A stretch of 64,000 bases of DNA, from assembly GCA_013076295.1 (NCBI GenBank), contig RQOL01000282.1, positions 1-64,000 on the forward strand, in the 5' to 3' direction. Source of the stretch: Sanderia malayensis (Eukaryota > Cnidaria > Scyphozoa > Semaeostomeae > Pelagiidae). Position 1 is the first letter of the stretch. Each line of letters starts with the position of its first letter. The position numbers were made by a program, and so were the translations under genes. Positions 34,510-46,019 of the stretch are shown here, piece after piece. A model generated the notes under the pieces. That model was given only the letters and a program-made list of their open reading frames with translations, did not search any database and was not told where the DNA came from.

Positions 34510-34671
34510 CTGACAATGAACATGATAATTAGCTACTATTATTGAGATCACGTACAGAATAGCTTGTAGCACATGTCCATCATGACATACTCTACATTTG
34601 ATGTTATAGATATAATTATGTATATGAGTAAGAGTTATTACAATCTTTATATCCGAGTATGTAAATATTAC

Positions 34672-35058
34672 CTGTTGTGGTGTTCTCGGTTTATCAGCTT
34701 GTGAAAGAAACAGGATCATGTGTGCGTGTGGTAGTCCTCTCTTCTGAAATTCTATGACATACACATGTGCTGTGACATGTCCAAGAATGTGCTTGTCTAG
34801 TATGTCTTTGAGTAGTTCTTTGAGTTTGAGTTGAAATACTCTTGTGACAATGTCTGGTCGATCATTGGCCGTCTGATACGGATAAATGTTTTCTTCTATC
34901 TCCTTCCATTTAGGATTGGCAGTCATTGTAAGGAAGATGTCTGGCTTGCCATACTTCCTTACGATTGTCATTGCATCTTGAAAGTGTTGATACATATTTC
35001 TTTGGCTGCCTGGAAAGGATGACGGTAGAATGATAACACGGCCAACATCGATATGGAT
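34672..35058 (-). pseudogene. Helitron B exon 5 (partial): Rep HUH domain
   Basis: An open stretch of about 129 codons enters from the gap: IHIDVGRVIILPSSFPGSQ, RKYGKPDIFLTMTANPKWKE, HILGHVTAHVYVIEFQKRG and the HUH motif GLPHAHMILFL near 34,700-34,735. It ends PRTPQQ at a GTAATA donor. The N-terminal exons 1-4 of this copy are beyond the gap and not visible. Confidence 0.88.
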
Positions 35059-35158
35059 NNNNNNNNNNNNNNNNNNNNNNNNNNNNNNNNNNNNNNNNNN
35101 NNNNNNNNNNNNNNNNNNNNNNNNNNNNNNNNNNNNNNNNNNNNNNNNNNNNNNNNNN
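35059..35158. other. assembly gap, 100 N
   Basis: Exactly 100 unknown bases, the usual placeholder for a gap of unknown size. Sequence on the two sides belongs to different repeat contexts. Confidence 0.99.
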
Positions 35159-35343
35159 ACAGTCAAGAAAGTCCCAATTGTTATTCCAGTTAAACAAAGT
35201 CACCAATTATGAAAAAGCCATTTTACGCCATCAACTTATTCAGCTCCCAAGGGCTATCTTATCAAAATCCAATTATTTTTTACCCTCGATAGTAATATAC
35301 CAACATGTTAAATATAATATAATTTGTTTCTTTCACGTTGTAG

Positions 35344-35457
35344 ATCTACTGATATACATCTTTGTACAAATGCAAGTATTGGAGGCTATATACCTATTGC
35401 TTTATTAAAAATCAATGCGTCAGTATCATCGTATCATGGAAACAAAACCATACCTCT
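35344..35457 (+). pseudogene. 114-nt exon of an unrecognised gene
   Basis: A TTGTAG acceptor and CCTCT/GTAAGT donor bound a 114-nt exon that reads STDIHLCTNASIGGYIPIAL and KINASVSSYHGNKTIPL. The copy at 62,367-62,480 has the same length and borders and reads STHLHQYTNASIGGFIPNAL. A shorter, frame-broken copy is at 43,952-44,057. Neighbouring sequence (35,161-35,343) matches 43,535-43,660 with a similar acceptor. Segment E follows the donor. No family recognised. Confidence 0.45.
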
Positions 35458-35461
35458 GTAA

Positions 35462-35740
35462 GTCAACATTAATTTAAATTCTGGATGCTCATCATAGATC
35501 ATCCTTTACTGTTCATATTAGCTTGACAAAGGACCACAGCCAAGTCTCAATGGATGCACTCAACTAACAGCAGGCTAATTGTTGTTGTCCCTAAAACAAA
35601 ACAAACTTTGATGTTGCATCTTATCTACTATAACATCAGTACGAGGCTTATCTCATAAGAACGAGGATTTCAAATGAAAACGAGGCTGATCGCTAAAACT
35701 AATTTTCATGCATGTTAAACACTACAATCGTGACAATAGA
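35462..35740 (+). repeat. segment E
   Basis: Plus-orientation copy of the E segment preceding module G: TTAAATTCTGGATGCTCATC through AACGAGGCTGATCGC. Confidence 0.8.
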
Positions 35741-35892
35741 TAGACAGGGGAGCGAGGGCGAGCCAAACCACTGTACGTGGGGTGGCAAAGGGCATGAGCG
35801 TTAGCGAATGCAGCGCACGAAGTGCGCCAACCACATTAAACTTTTTTTACTTGAGGGACTCCGGGAAGCGAGCGTAGCGAGCGCCCCCGGCT
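35741..35892 (+). repeat. module G terminal unit (ends CTAT)
   Basis: Perfect GCGCAC-GAA-GTGCGC hairpin near 35,814-35,828 and CTCCGGGAAGCGAGCG, ending GCCCCCGGCTAT instead of CTAG. Confidence 0.85.
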
Positions 35893-37300
35893 ATCTCTAT
35901 TATATAATCTACGTCGACACGTGACCCGCCGACTGTGAACAATGGGCTATTGTTTGGTGAACAATCGACGTTCGACCAAACAATGGGATCAAAGGAATTT
36001 CGTTGTGATCAAAAAGTCTTTTTTCCTGGGGGTCAATAAGGGTGCAAATGGTATGAAAATGATCGCTGCATTGTGCTGATGACAGTAAAGCTTTCCGCTA
36101 ATTTCTACCCAGCGGTTCGGGAGTTATGGCCCATTTTGTGTTCCGACTTTCTAGAAAGTTCCGAGGACCGAGTTAATGAGATGCAAAACGAGCAGGGAGA
36201 AGCACGTGTTTTTTTAGTTGAACGGGCGGCAAGTTGCTCGGGTTTAAACGTGAATACTGCCGGAAATCAATTGTAAAGACGTGTCAATTGTTGTCAAGAC
36301 CTGTGGAGACAATTGGTGGACAATTATTTCAAGGTATTTTCTTTATTCAATTGTTTTTGGCTAAATAGCACGAGTTTTGTTTTGTTTCACCTCACGTTTT
36401 TCTTTCGGCTCGAGGGCCTAACCAAAACACGAAGACAATTTTGATTTTCTCGGGTCGTTCTGGGCCGATTTTCTCCATTTAAACTTTCGATAACTGTTTA
36501 TTTACACAAGAACTAAAGTTATATGGCTTTGTTTTTTTTGTTTTTTGATTTTCCTCTGTTTTGGACAGTTTTAGCCGAGTTTGGATTTTGCTGGAAAACA
36601 CGAAATTTTCAAGCAACACGCGTGTGTTTTGCATTTGCGAAAATTAATTTTTACCTGCCAAAACTTTGTTTTTTTCACCCAAATACTTTCGATAAATGTT
36701 CGCCAAGCTATTAAGCTTCATGTTGATATTTTCGTGGGGTGTGTAGGACAAAAATTGGCCACGTTAATTTAATTTGAAACTTGGTGAATCGTGTTTCAAA
36801 TGCTATTTTTTGCAGGGGTTTGATTTCACGGCTATTTTGATGAAGAAAATCATGTCTTGGACTTCAAAAATTTAAAACTAAAATTGCGAAAAGCTTTTCA
36901 TATGCACCCAAATACTTTCGATATTTATTTGCCAAGGTATTTGCTTCATGCTGTGTAATTTGAGTTCAAATGGACAAATTTTGACCAAGTTAGGGGAATT
37001 TTTGTGTTCTTAAAGTTGGCTGATGAAAAATTTTTCACGGCTTTTGTGTTGGACTCCACTAAATACTCTCTTAAAATTCAAAACAACACTGTTAAGAAAT
37101 GTGAATACTTTATCGGATTCGCTGTTTCTTAGCTACAGTTTGATATATTTTTTATTACAGATTAGTTTAAATTTTCAAAGATTGATTAAATTTTTGAAGG
37201 CAACTTTTTTTTTTCAAACTTCACACTGAAGCTAGCAACTTTCGGAAGCGGCTTTCAGGGGGGCAGCGTGGGCGCGGGGCGGTCGCTTGGCAGGGGGGAA
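35893..37300 (+). repeat. repeat M, long form
   Basis: Head with CACGTGACCC and AACAATGGGATCAAAGGA, body with AAACTTTCGATAAC, and a second inner segment to about 37,240 (mirror of 26,940-27,420). It closes with the GC-rich linker CAGGGGGGCAGCG before the microsatellite. Internal near-repeats CACCCAAATACTTTCGATA occur twice (about 36,680 and 36,903). Confidence 0.85.
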
Positions 37301-37341
37301 GACTCAACCTCCCACCTTTACTTTTTCTTTAGAAATGTGGC

Positions 37342-38213
37342 GTCGTGTGTATTGTAGGGTATGTATTGTAGGGTATGTATTGTAGGGTATGTATTGTAGG
37401 GTATGTATTGTAGGGTATGTATCGTAGGGTATGTATTGTAGGGTATGTATTGTAGGGTATGTATTGTAGGGTATGTATTGTAGGGTATGTATTGTAGGGT
37501 ATGTATTGTAAAGTATGTATTGTAGGGTATGTATGTAGGGTATGTATTGTAGGGTATGTATTGTAGGGTATGTATTGTAGGGTATGTATTGTAGGGTATG
37601 TATGTAGGGTATGTATTGTAGGGTATGTATTGTAGGGTATGTATTGTAGGGTATGTATTGTAGGGTATGTATTGTAGGGTATGTATTGTAGGGTTTGTAT
37701 TGTAGGGTATTTATAGTAGGGTTTGTATTGCAGGGTATTTATTTTAGGGTATGTATTTTAGGGTATGTATTGTAAGGTATGTATTTTAGGGTATGTATTG
37801 TAAGGTATGTATCGTAGGGTCGTAGGGTATGTATTGTAGGGTATGTATTGTAGGGTATGTATTGTAGGGTATGTATGTAGGGTATGTATTGGGTATGGTA
37901 TGTATGTATGTATGTATGTATGTATGTATGTATGTATGTATGTATGTATGTATCTATGTATGTATGTATGTATGTATGTATGTATGTATGTATGTATGTA
38001 TGTATGTATGTATGTATGGGCATGAGCGGCAGCGAATGCAGCGCGCAAAGCGCGCCAACCAGATTAAGCTTTGTTTACTTGACGGGCTCCGGGGAGGGAG
38101 CGAAGCGACCGAACCCGGCCCATGTATGTATGTATGTATGTATGTTTATGTATGTATGTATGTATGTATGTATGTATGTAGGTATGTATGTAAGTATGTA
38201 TGTATGTATGTAT
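37342..38213. repeat. microsatellite with an embedded module G fragment
   Basis: TGTAGGGTATGTAT repeats to about 37,890, then GTAT repeats to 38,017. A 91-bp module G piece (38,018-38,108, with hairpin GCGCGC-AAA-GCGCGC) follows, then more GTAT repeats. The MYVCMYVC-type frames are repeat artefacts. Confidence 0.95.
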
Positions 38214-38317
38214 GGGCATGAGCGGGAGCGAATGCAGCGCGCGAAGCGCGCCAACCACATTAAACTTTTGTACTTGACGGGCTCCGGGAAGCGAGCGTAG
38301 CGAGTGCCCCCGGCTAG
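38214..38317 (+). repeat. module G terminal unit ending CTAG
   Basis: Contains the GCGCGC-GAA-GCGCGC hairpin and CCCCCGGCTAG (CTAG at 38,314-38,317), followed by TCTATATTACTA. Confidence 0.85.
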
Positions 38318-39720
38318 TCTATATTACTAATCTATGATATCACGTGACGGAGGCGACTTTTTTTCCGGTTCTGATCGGGGACAATGGGCTGTCAATGGCT
38401 GTCAAGCGAACAAAGCCTTCAAAGGAAAGTTCTTGAGGTCAAAAAGGCTTTTTTGTTCGTGGGTGTAGGGAGGCAAACTTGCACTCAAACGGAGCGGCTT
38501 TTTTCGGAGAATAAAGTAACGCTTTCTGTTGTCCGATATCTCAAACGGTTGCGGAGATATTTGTGATTTTGTTTTCCAACCTTCTCCGAGCTTCTCCTTC
38601 CACATTGCCGAAATGCAAAGAAGGAGGGTTGTTGAGGGGAGTCGAAATTTTGAGTTTTTAGGGTCGTTCTCAAGAGTTTTTTTCTGTTAAAACTTTCGAT
38701 AACTCTCCCCTGATAACGCAGCTAACGTAATGTCCACTTTTTCCCTCCAATTGTTTCTGTATTTTGCCCTTTTTTTGAGAGGTGAAAACAATTTCGAGGT
38801 GTTTTCCAGGGGATTTCTTAGTGAAAACATAATGCTTCGAGGCACCCAAAAAAGGACGCAAAAAATTTGGATTTTTTAGACCCTTACCGGAAAAGTTTCA
38901 CCTTTTGAATTGTAATGGACATAATCGCTACATCACGCTGATCAAGATGCCGTTTTCGGTTCTTGAATATTCCTCTCGGTTCTGGAGTTATAGCAAGTTT
39001 TGTTTTCCACCTTCTCGAAAATTCCACCGCCCTGTTCATGAAATACCAGACCCACAACAAGATATCAGATTTCAAAAGCAATGGTTCTGTAATTGGATCT
39101 TCTTGCAAAGTCGGAGAAGTTTCGGGAGAAATAGCTGGTGGAAATTGTTGCTGAGACCTTGAAATTGCTGGCTGAACACGGGCAGACAACCTTTAAACGT
39201 TTGGGACAAGGTAATTTCTGTTTTGGTATTTTTTAAGAAAGAACTTGCTTAGTTTCATTCCTCTTTCCTGCTTTCGTTTTTGTTTCAAAAGATGGGCCTA
39301 AGATAAACATAAGTAAAATCTTTAATATTTCGGGTCTCTCTGGGCGGAATTTCTCCATTTAAAATTTCGATAACTCTTTATTTGTACCAGAACTAAAGTC
39401 TCTTTGGGTTGTTTTCTCTAATTCCATGATTTTCCTCTGTTTTTGGACGATTTAAGGCAAGCTTCGTTTTCACTCCAAAACAGGCAATTTTTTCCACAAA
39501 ACATGGCTTTTTCAGTTGCCTAATTTAGATTCTAACTTGCCAAACCCCAATGTCATTACCCCAACACTTTCGGCAGTTATTCGCCAAGGTGTTAGCTTCG
39601 TATTTGTGTATTTTGAGCTGAAATTGCAAGTTTGTTCTCACATTTCAAAGTGTATTTATGTGTTTCAATTACAGCAGCATGTATTTCATTATAGAGGAAT
39701 GGCTTCTTGGTTCAGGTAAA
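38318..39720 (+). repeat. divergent repeat M family member
   Basis: It shares the architecture of M at lower identity: TCACGTGACGG head, GACAATGGGCTG, AAAAAGGCTTTTTTG, two AATTTCGATAACTC/AACTTTCGATAACTC blocks (38,690 and 39,360) and CCAACACTTTCGGCAGTTAT. Frames such as 38,905-39,162 show no support beyond being open. Confidence 0.6.
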
Positions 39721-41130
39721 TCTTACGTCACCTTCCAACAGTTTATTACTTTTCACAAAGACAATCCTGATACATCTGAACCATGGTATAAGCAGCATGT
39801 TGTTTTAATTTAATATGAACTGGAGAAATATTAACCTTGGTAAATAAATTATACTGTATGTGGAGGGTGGTTGAGGCATTCCATTTCATCTACATACATG
39901 TTTCACAACTTTCCTTATAATTTCAACACATTAAGCATTGATTTTCTATGTTTCAGATATTTGTCTTCAAATTCAGTCTGTACTGAGAGGCCTAAATAAT
40001 TTCTAAATCATCAAATCACAAGAAGTTATTTCCTGAATTATATGTCTCACCTCAACTTAATGGCTAATGTATTTGAATCTGCACTCAAATGTCTTTGTCG
40101 GTAAGTAATAAATAATATTTTAAGTTCCTTATACATTTTCAAATTGAAATTTTCCCAAAAATCATCTCAACAATACATTAATAATTTCAGTACCAAAGTA
40201 ACAATGAATCTGGGACAACCCTTTCATTTTATCTTTGACTTCAAGAATTATTAAATCTACTACAATTGATCACCATTTTCTAAATTCTTCACGATGTCCA
40301 CATTTGCTTCTTAATTTTTATACATGCTTTTTCTTGAATCTCAGTGTCTCATAGAAATTTATCGATGAATTGCAAGCCGTCACATCACAGGAATTCTGTT
40401 GGTGGAATTTTTTCTTCATATTAACTCAAAGATTAATGCATTTCAATCTGCAATTGAAAGTCTTTGTTGGTAAGTACTATTCAACAAATTAAATTCCTTA
40501 TACTTTGGCAAATTAATATATTTCCAAAAATGATCTCACAATTACATTAATAAATTTTGTTCAAAAGTAACCATGTATCTGGGATTTTCCTTTCTGTCTT
40601 TCTTCAGCTCCAAGAATTATCAAGTGTGCTAAATTTCTGCTCACATTATGCTAATTATAATTTTCCCAAAAATCATACTAACCAATACATTAATAATTTC
40701 CGTACAAAAATAACAATGAATCCAGGACCCCCTTTTCATTTTATCTTTCAGTTGAAGAACTATGAAGTCTATTAATAGTGATCACCAATTTTTAAGTCTT
40801 TCAAATGTCCAGAAGTTTGTAAAGTGTGTTTCAAGTATTGAATACTTGACAACAAATATCATTTTCTGAAGTAAATTCTTCTGACAATTTGGAAAGACGT
40901 TTTTAATAAATGAAGTTATTTTTATTGGATTCGCTGCTCTCTCAGCTACAGGTTCATGTGTAATTTATTATATTTCGAGTTTCAATGCTCCCGGAGACAA
41001 TATATTTTTGTTGCCAGCATTTTACTCCAAAATTAGAGTGAGGTTTTAAATTTCTTCCCCTGTCTGAACACAAGGAAAAAAACAAAGTTGCGGTTTCAGG
41101 GTCAATCTTTGGTTTGACCCCTCTTCAATT
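39721..41130. repeat. degenerate direct repeats with exon-like pieces
   Basis: Three diverged copies, starting at about 40,100, 40,470 and 40,645, share TTTTCCCAAAAATCAT, ACATTAATAATTT and AACAATGAATC motifs. The first two are preceded by a GTAAGT donor after short related frames, ANVFESALKCLC (about 40,063-40,099) and INAFQSAIESLC (about 40,432-40,470). I see decayed duplicated exons but no gene I can name. Confidence 0.4.
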
Positions 41131-41189
41131 CAGACAATGAAATAAGTCCTGTGCTCAAGAGGCCAAACTAAAAGCCGGAACACGAAATA

Positions 41190-41460
41190 AGATACAGGAG
41201 ACGGAATCCGGGAAATGGAATTCGTAATCGGAAAACGGAATTTGGATTGCGAATTCGGAATTGGCTGTCTACAATACGGAATACAGAATCGGACTACGGT
41301 ATACAGAAACCAGAATGTGGAAAAGGGAATTTGGAATAGGGAATCTGTAACAAGGAATTCGGTACAGGAATCTGGAATACATAAGATGGGCTGGGAATTC
41401 AGAATCATCATGGCATTCGGGAATACAAGTCTAAACTGGAGAGTTTGAAATTTGCAATAT
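41190..41460. repeat. degenerate GGAAT-rich tandem repeat
   Basis: Irregular GGAATTCGGAAT, GGAATAC and CGGAAT motifs every 7-12 bases over about 270 bp. The open frames on both strands across it follow from the repeat. Confidence 0.6.
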
Positions 41461-41589
41461 GGGATTAGGACTTCTAAATATGCCCGTTTTTCTCTACTGT
41501 CTGTTTTATAATTTTGCTCAATACTATGTTACATAATTCCAATAATTTATCGTTCCTCTAAATTTTCTTTAAAAGATATTTGAATTTAA

Positions 41590-41674
41590 AGGGAACTTGA
41601 TGCTGGAAAGAGAAATAAAAGCAGATTGACAGTTATGGACCTAAGTGACACCAGTTTCTTGCACGACATGAAAG
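41590..41674 (+). pseudogene. exon-like segment reading ELDAGKRNKS
   Basis: Reads ELDAGKRNKSRLTVMDLSDT, then SFLHDMK, before a GTAACA donor. A related segment at 61,610-61,674 reads ELDAEKEKVNLTETFIFPQL before GTAAGT. Unrecognised. Confidence 0.35.
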
Positions 41675-41954
41675 GTAACAATTGTATATTCTCATTTTCT
41701 TTTCTTCAGCTTGCTATATGAACAATAAATTGCTTACGTCACTTCTATTTCATTGATTGTTTAAAACATTGGTCAGGAGTAATTTCTGAACCCACTGTTA
41801 TCTGTTTCATTTCTTATTATTGTTTTGCTATTGAAGTTTTATCATATGGAATTTCAATTGGTTTCTTTTGCTATTACGATTATTAATGTACAAGTAGTAA
41901 TAATATCATTGTTTTTTAAGCATTGAGCTCAATTCAATGGGCATGTCTGAGTAC

Positions 41955-42158
41955 AATGGCGACTTCCAAAACAGTCATTTCTCACTCTTTAAAGACATTG
42001 AAATTGTTTTTTCATTCATGCCAAGTAAAGTAAACAGCTCATGGGTAAGTCAAGTTCAATTCCTACTTTGATTGTAACAAGAACACTGATTTTTCTTTTA
42101 TATGAAGATCTCAAAAGTCGATGATGAAGTTTCAAATGAACAACTAACCTAATGGAAG
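41955..42158 (+). pseudogene. duplicated two-exon gene piece, copy 1 (broken)
   Basis: ATG at 41,955 (MATSK) with a frame change before the GTAAAG donor. The second exon 42,108-42,158 reads ISKVDDEVSNEQLT, then a stop and WK. It is the paralogue of 42,654-42,850. Confidence 0.45.
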
Positions 42159-42653
42159 GTTAACGTTTTGTTGTCAGACATAATACAGTGGGATCTCCCA
42201 TCTGTCCCAATAATAAGAAGACACTTCTATCATATAATGGTTCCGCCCCATGTAGTGAGCAATTTAACAAGTTAACCTAGATATTTAACATCTATCTATA
42301 TCTACTGGCTATAAGTTGAATGAGTGCGCAGATCTATCAGAATGCCATGATTTTTCAGAGGCTTTAACAATCAAATGTCGGGAGTTTTTTATTTCGATTA
42401 CTTCTTTAAGCTAATGTCAACTAAAGATTTCTTAAAGAATATCAATTCTCCCTTTGCATACACTCATAGAGGGAAAATGACCTTTTCTATTGTGGGAGCT
42501 GGCCTAATACAATAATATACATTTGCGCAACAATAGGCCTCATTCAGTTTTGGTCCATCCATTTCAATTGGTTATTTTCATATTAGAATTATTTTTGTAC
42601 AAGTACGAAATATCATGTTTTTCAGATTGGACTCATTTGTATCACAGTGTATA

Positions 42654-42850
42654 ATGGCGACATCCAAAGCCATTTCTCAGTTTAAGGATGTTGGAATTGT
42701 TTTTGATTCATTTGAGGTAAAGTAAACAACTCATGGGTAAGTCAGTTTCAATTCCCGCTTTCACTGTAATGACAAGACTGATATTTCTTCTATAAAAAGA
42801 TCGCTAAGGTCAATGATAAAGTCTCCAAGGAAGAACTAGCCAAATGGAAG
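42654..42850 (+). CDS. duplicated two-exon gene piece, copy 2 (open)
   Basis: Exon 42,654-42,716 (21 codons, MATSKAISQFKDVGIVFDSF) ends GAG/GTAAAG. After an 83-bp intron, exon 42,800-42,850 (17 codons) reads IAKVNDKVSKEELAKWK before GTTTCT. Both exons are phase 0 and open, whereas copy 1 is broken. A third, partial copy lies at about 43,390-43,470. The protein is unrecognised and the downstream exons are uncertain; the 114-nt exon family nearby may belong to the same gene. Confidence 0.4.
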
Positions 42851-43534
42851 GTTTCTTTGTTGTTGCCACATATAATACAGTGGTTCTCCCGATCTTTCCC
42901 AATCATAAGAAATCTCTTTCTATCATATAATGGTTCCGCCCTATGTAGTGAGCAATTAACAAGTTAACCTAGGCATTTCACATGTATCATATCTACTCCC
43001 TATAAGTTCAATGAGTGTTAAGATCTATCAGAATGCCATGTGTATTCAGAGGCTTTAACAGTCAAATACAAGGACTCTTTGATTTAGATTACATCTTTAA
43101 CCTAATGTTCACTAAACTTTTCCCAAATAATATCATTTCTCCCTTTGTATAGACTCATATAAAGAAAATGTCCTTTTCCATTGTGGAAGCTGGCCTAATA
43201 CAAGGTCAATATACTATTTGGCGCAACAATTGGCCCTCTATTCGAGATTTAGCCCATCCATTTTCAATTGGTTATTTTAATATTACAATTATTTATATTC
43301 AAGTACTAAGAATATCATTGTTGTTTCAGATATTGGATTTATCTCTATGGACGTTGTGTTTATAATTAATGTGTTTATTATAATATACTTCCAATGCTGT
43401 CATTTCCCACTCTTTAAGGATTGTCAATTGGTTTTTTGCATCATCTCAAGTACAGGAAAAAACACATGGGTAAGTCAGTTTGTTTTTCATATTCTACTCT
43501 AAAGTGTTTTAGTAATACATTATAATATAGTGAA

Positions 43535-43760
43535 GAAGGTTGCAATTGTTATTGCAGTTAAACAAAGTCTCTAATTTTGAAATCTTATCCAAATCATATG
43601 CTTTTTTACCCATTATAGTAATGACTCAACAGGTGAAAGTGAATGCAATTTTTTTTAATTTTGTAGATCTACTCATGTATATTGATGTACAATTACAGGT
43701 AATTACTACAAAGTGCTCATTGATATCTTGCAATAACTTTGTAGATTAAAAATACCATGT
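43535..43760 (+). pseudogene. exon-like remnants upstream of segment E
   Basis: Matches 35,161-35,360: GCAATTGTTATTGCAGTTAA and a TTTTGTAG acceptor followed by ATCTACTCATGTATATTG, ending quickly at a GTAATT donor. A diverged duplicate of the 114-nt exon region. Confidence 0.35.
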
Positions 43761-43951
43761 CACAACAAAGTGAAGAACGTCCCAAATTTTGTCAAAATTA
43801 TAAGAAAGCCACTAATTATGAAGCAACTCTTTTCAAGAACAATATATTGAGCTCCCATTGTCTATGTTAACCATATCGCATACTTTTTTACCCTTGATAG
43901 TAATGAATCAACATATTAAGTGCAATAAAATTTTTCTTTTTCACACTTTAG

Positions 43952-44057
43952 ATCCACTGATCTACTTCATTGTACAAATGCAGGCATTGAACGCTTCATA
44001 CCAATCAACATTCAATGCATCCATTTTATCAGATTCTGGAAACAAAACTTTAGCTCT
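43952..44057 (+). pseudogene. 114-nt exon family, shortened copy
   Basis: TTTAG acceptor and AGCTCT/GTAAGT donor as in 35,344-35,457, but 106 nt long. The frame starts STDLLHCTNAGIERFIPINI and then diverges. Confidence 0.4.
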
Positions 44058-44059
44058 GT

Positions 44060-44494
44060 AAGTCAACAAGAATTGAAATTATGGCAGTTCATCAGATTTG
44101 GTCAATTAGTGTATATATTGCGTTGACAAAGGACCACAGTGAAGTGAAAATGAATGCATTTAGCTATTAGTTAGCAAATTGTTGTTGTCACTAAAATAAA
44201 GCAAACTTTCATATTGTATCTTATCTACTGTACCATCAGTAAAGGCTTATCTGACGAAAACGAGAATTCCAATATGAAAGCGAGGCTGATCGGTAAAAAC
44301 TAATTTCCATGCATTTTAAACGCTACAATCTTGACATTACATAGACAGGCGAATGAGGGCGAACTAAACCACTGTTCGTGGGGTCGGAAGAGGCATGAGC
44401 GGGAGCGAATGCAGTGCGCAAAGCACGCCAACCACATTAACCGTTTTGTACTTGATGGGGTCCAGGAAGCGAGCGTAGCGAGTGCCCCGGCTAG
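44060..44494 (+). repeat. segment E and module G, right arm
   Basis: E (44,060-44,340) then G (44,341-44,494, ending CCCCGGCTAG). The hairpin is GTGCGC-AAA-GCACGC, with one mismatch. It is the mirror of 28,740-28,301. Confidence 0.85.
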
Positions 44495-45510
44495 TGTCTT
44501 ATAAAATAAGATTGTTCCACACGTGACCCGCCGACTCTAAACAATGACCTATTGTCTCTTTAACAATCGACGTTCGAAAAACAATGGGATCAAAGGAATT
44601 TGGTTGTGCACACAAAGGCTTTTTTTTGGGTGGTCAATAAGGGTGCAAATCGGTATAGAAATGATCGCTGCATTGTGCTGATGACAGTGTACTATTTGGC
44701 TAATTTCTAACCCCAGCGGTTCCGGAGTTATGCCCATTTTGTGTTCGACTTCTAGAAAGTTCCCCGGATGGAGTTAATGAGATGCAAAACGAGCAGGGAG
44801 AAACAGTGTTTTCGTAGTTGAACGGGCGGCAAGTTGCTCGGGTTTAAGTGTGAATACGTGCCGGAAATCAATTGTAAAGACATGTCAATTGTCTCAGGAC
44901 CTGTGAGACAATGTGTGGACAATTATTTCAAGGTTTTCCTTTATTGATTGTTTTTGGCTGAAATAGCATGAGTTTGTTTTGTTTAACCTCACGTTTTTCT
45001 TTCGGCTGGAGGGCCTAACCAAAACACGAAGAAAATTTTGATTTCTCGGGTCGTTCTGGGCCGATTTTCTCCATTTAAACTTTCATAACTGTTTATTTAC
45101 ACAGAACTAAAGTTATTGGCTTTGTTTTTTTTGTTTTATTGATTTTCCTCTGTTTTTGGACAGTTTTTAGCCGAGTTTGGGTTTGGTGGAAAACACGAAA
45201 TTTTCAGCAACACGTGTGTGTTTTGCATTCGCGAAAAATAAATTTTAACCCCCACAAACTTTGTTTTTTTCACCCAAATACTTTCGATAAATGTTCGCAG
45301 CTATTAGCTTCATGTTGATATTTTGTCGTGGGCCACGTTAAATTAATTTGAAAGTTGGTGAATCGTGTTTTAATGCTATTTTTTGCAGGGCTTGATTTCA
45401 GGCTATTTTTGATCAACAATCGTGTTTTCAACTTCAAAAAATATCAACTAAAATTGCAAAAGCTTTTCAATGCACCACAAGTATTTCGAACTTATTCGCC
45501 AAGTATCAGC
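44495..45510 (+). repeat. repeat M, right arm
   Basis: Mirror of 26,940-28,300, with many single-base deletions and the inner second segment shortened. It starts TGTCTTATAAAATAAGATTG, the counterpart of TCTCTTATATAATAAGATTG in the left arm. Confidence 0.85.
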
Positions 45511-45517
45511 TGGGTGT

Positions 45518-45990
45518 ATGTGCTAGGTATGTATGTAGGGTATGTATTGTAGGGTATGTATTGTAGGGTATGTATTGTAGGGTATGTATTGAAGGGTATG
45601 TATTGTGGGGTATGTATTGTAGGGTATGTATTGCAGGTTATGTATTGTAGGGTATGTATTGTAGGGTATGTATTGTAGGGTATGTATAGTAGGGTGTGTA
45701 TAGTAGGGTATGTATTGTAGGGTATGTATGTAGGGTATGTATTGTAGGGTATGTATGTAGGGTATGTATGTAGGGTATGTATGTAGGGTATGTATGTAGG
45801 GTATGTATGTAGGGTATGTATGTAGGGTATGTATGTAGGGTATTATGTATGTAATGTATGTATGTATGTATGTATGTATGTATGTATGTATGTATGTAGG
45901 TATGTATGTATAATTATGTATAGTATTTTTATATTAGTATATAGGGTATATATTTATGTATATATTATGTATAGTATATTTATGTATATA
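45518..45990. repeat. microsatellite, right arm
   Basis: TGTAGGGTATGTAT units, then 12-bp GTAGGGTATGTA units, then GTAT repeats, then ATATTTATGTAT. This is the exact reverse order of 26,250-26,815. Confidence 0.95.
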
Positions 45991-46019
45991 TTTATGTCTT
46001 TATGTTGATGTATATATTT

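Larger units (their letters stand above)
31001..35058 (-). mobile_element. Helitron B (minus, truncated by assembly gap)
   Basis: 3' end CCGGCAATCT at 31,001-31,010, a perfect 7-bp hairpin at 31,027-31,062, and coding exons 8 to 5 up to the gap. Intron positions match A and C. It is more diverged from A and C than they are from each other. Its helicase exon is the only one in the window with Walker A and Walker B intact. Frameshifts sit near 34,400-34,460 and 33,420. Confidence 0.88.

Noticed and set aside
37739..38300. YIHTYIHT and MYVCMYVC frames on both strands
   Set aside because: GTAT/ATAC microsatellite artefacts.
41130..41448. Frames on both strands across the GGAAT region
   Set aside because: Low-complexity repeat translates openly on both strands; no homology and no splice context.
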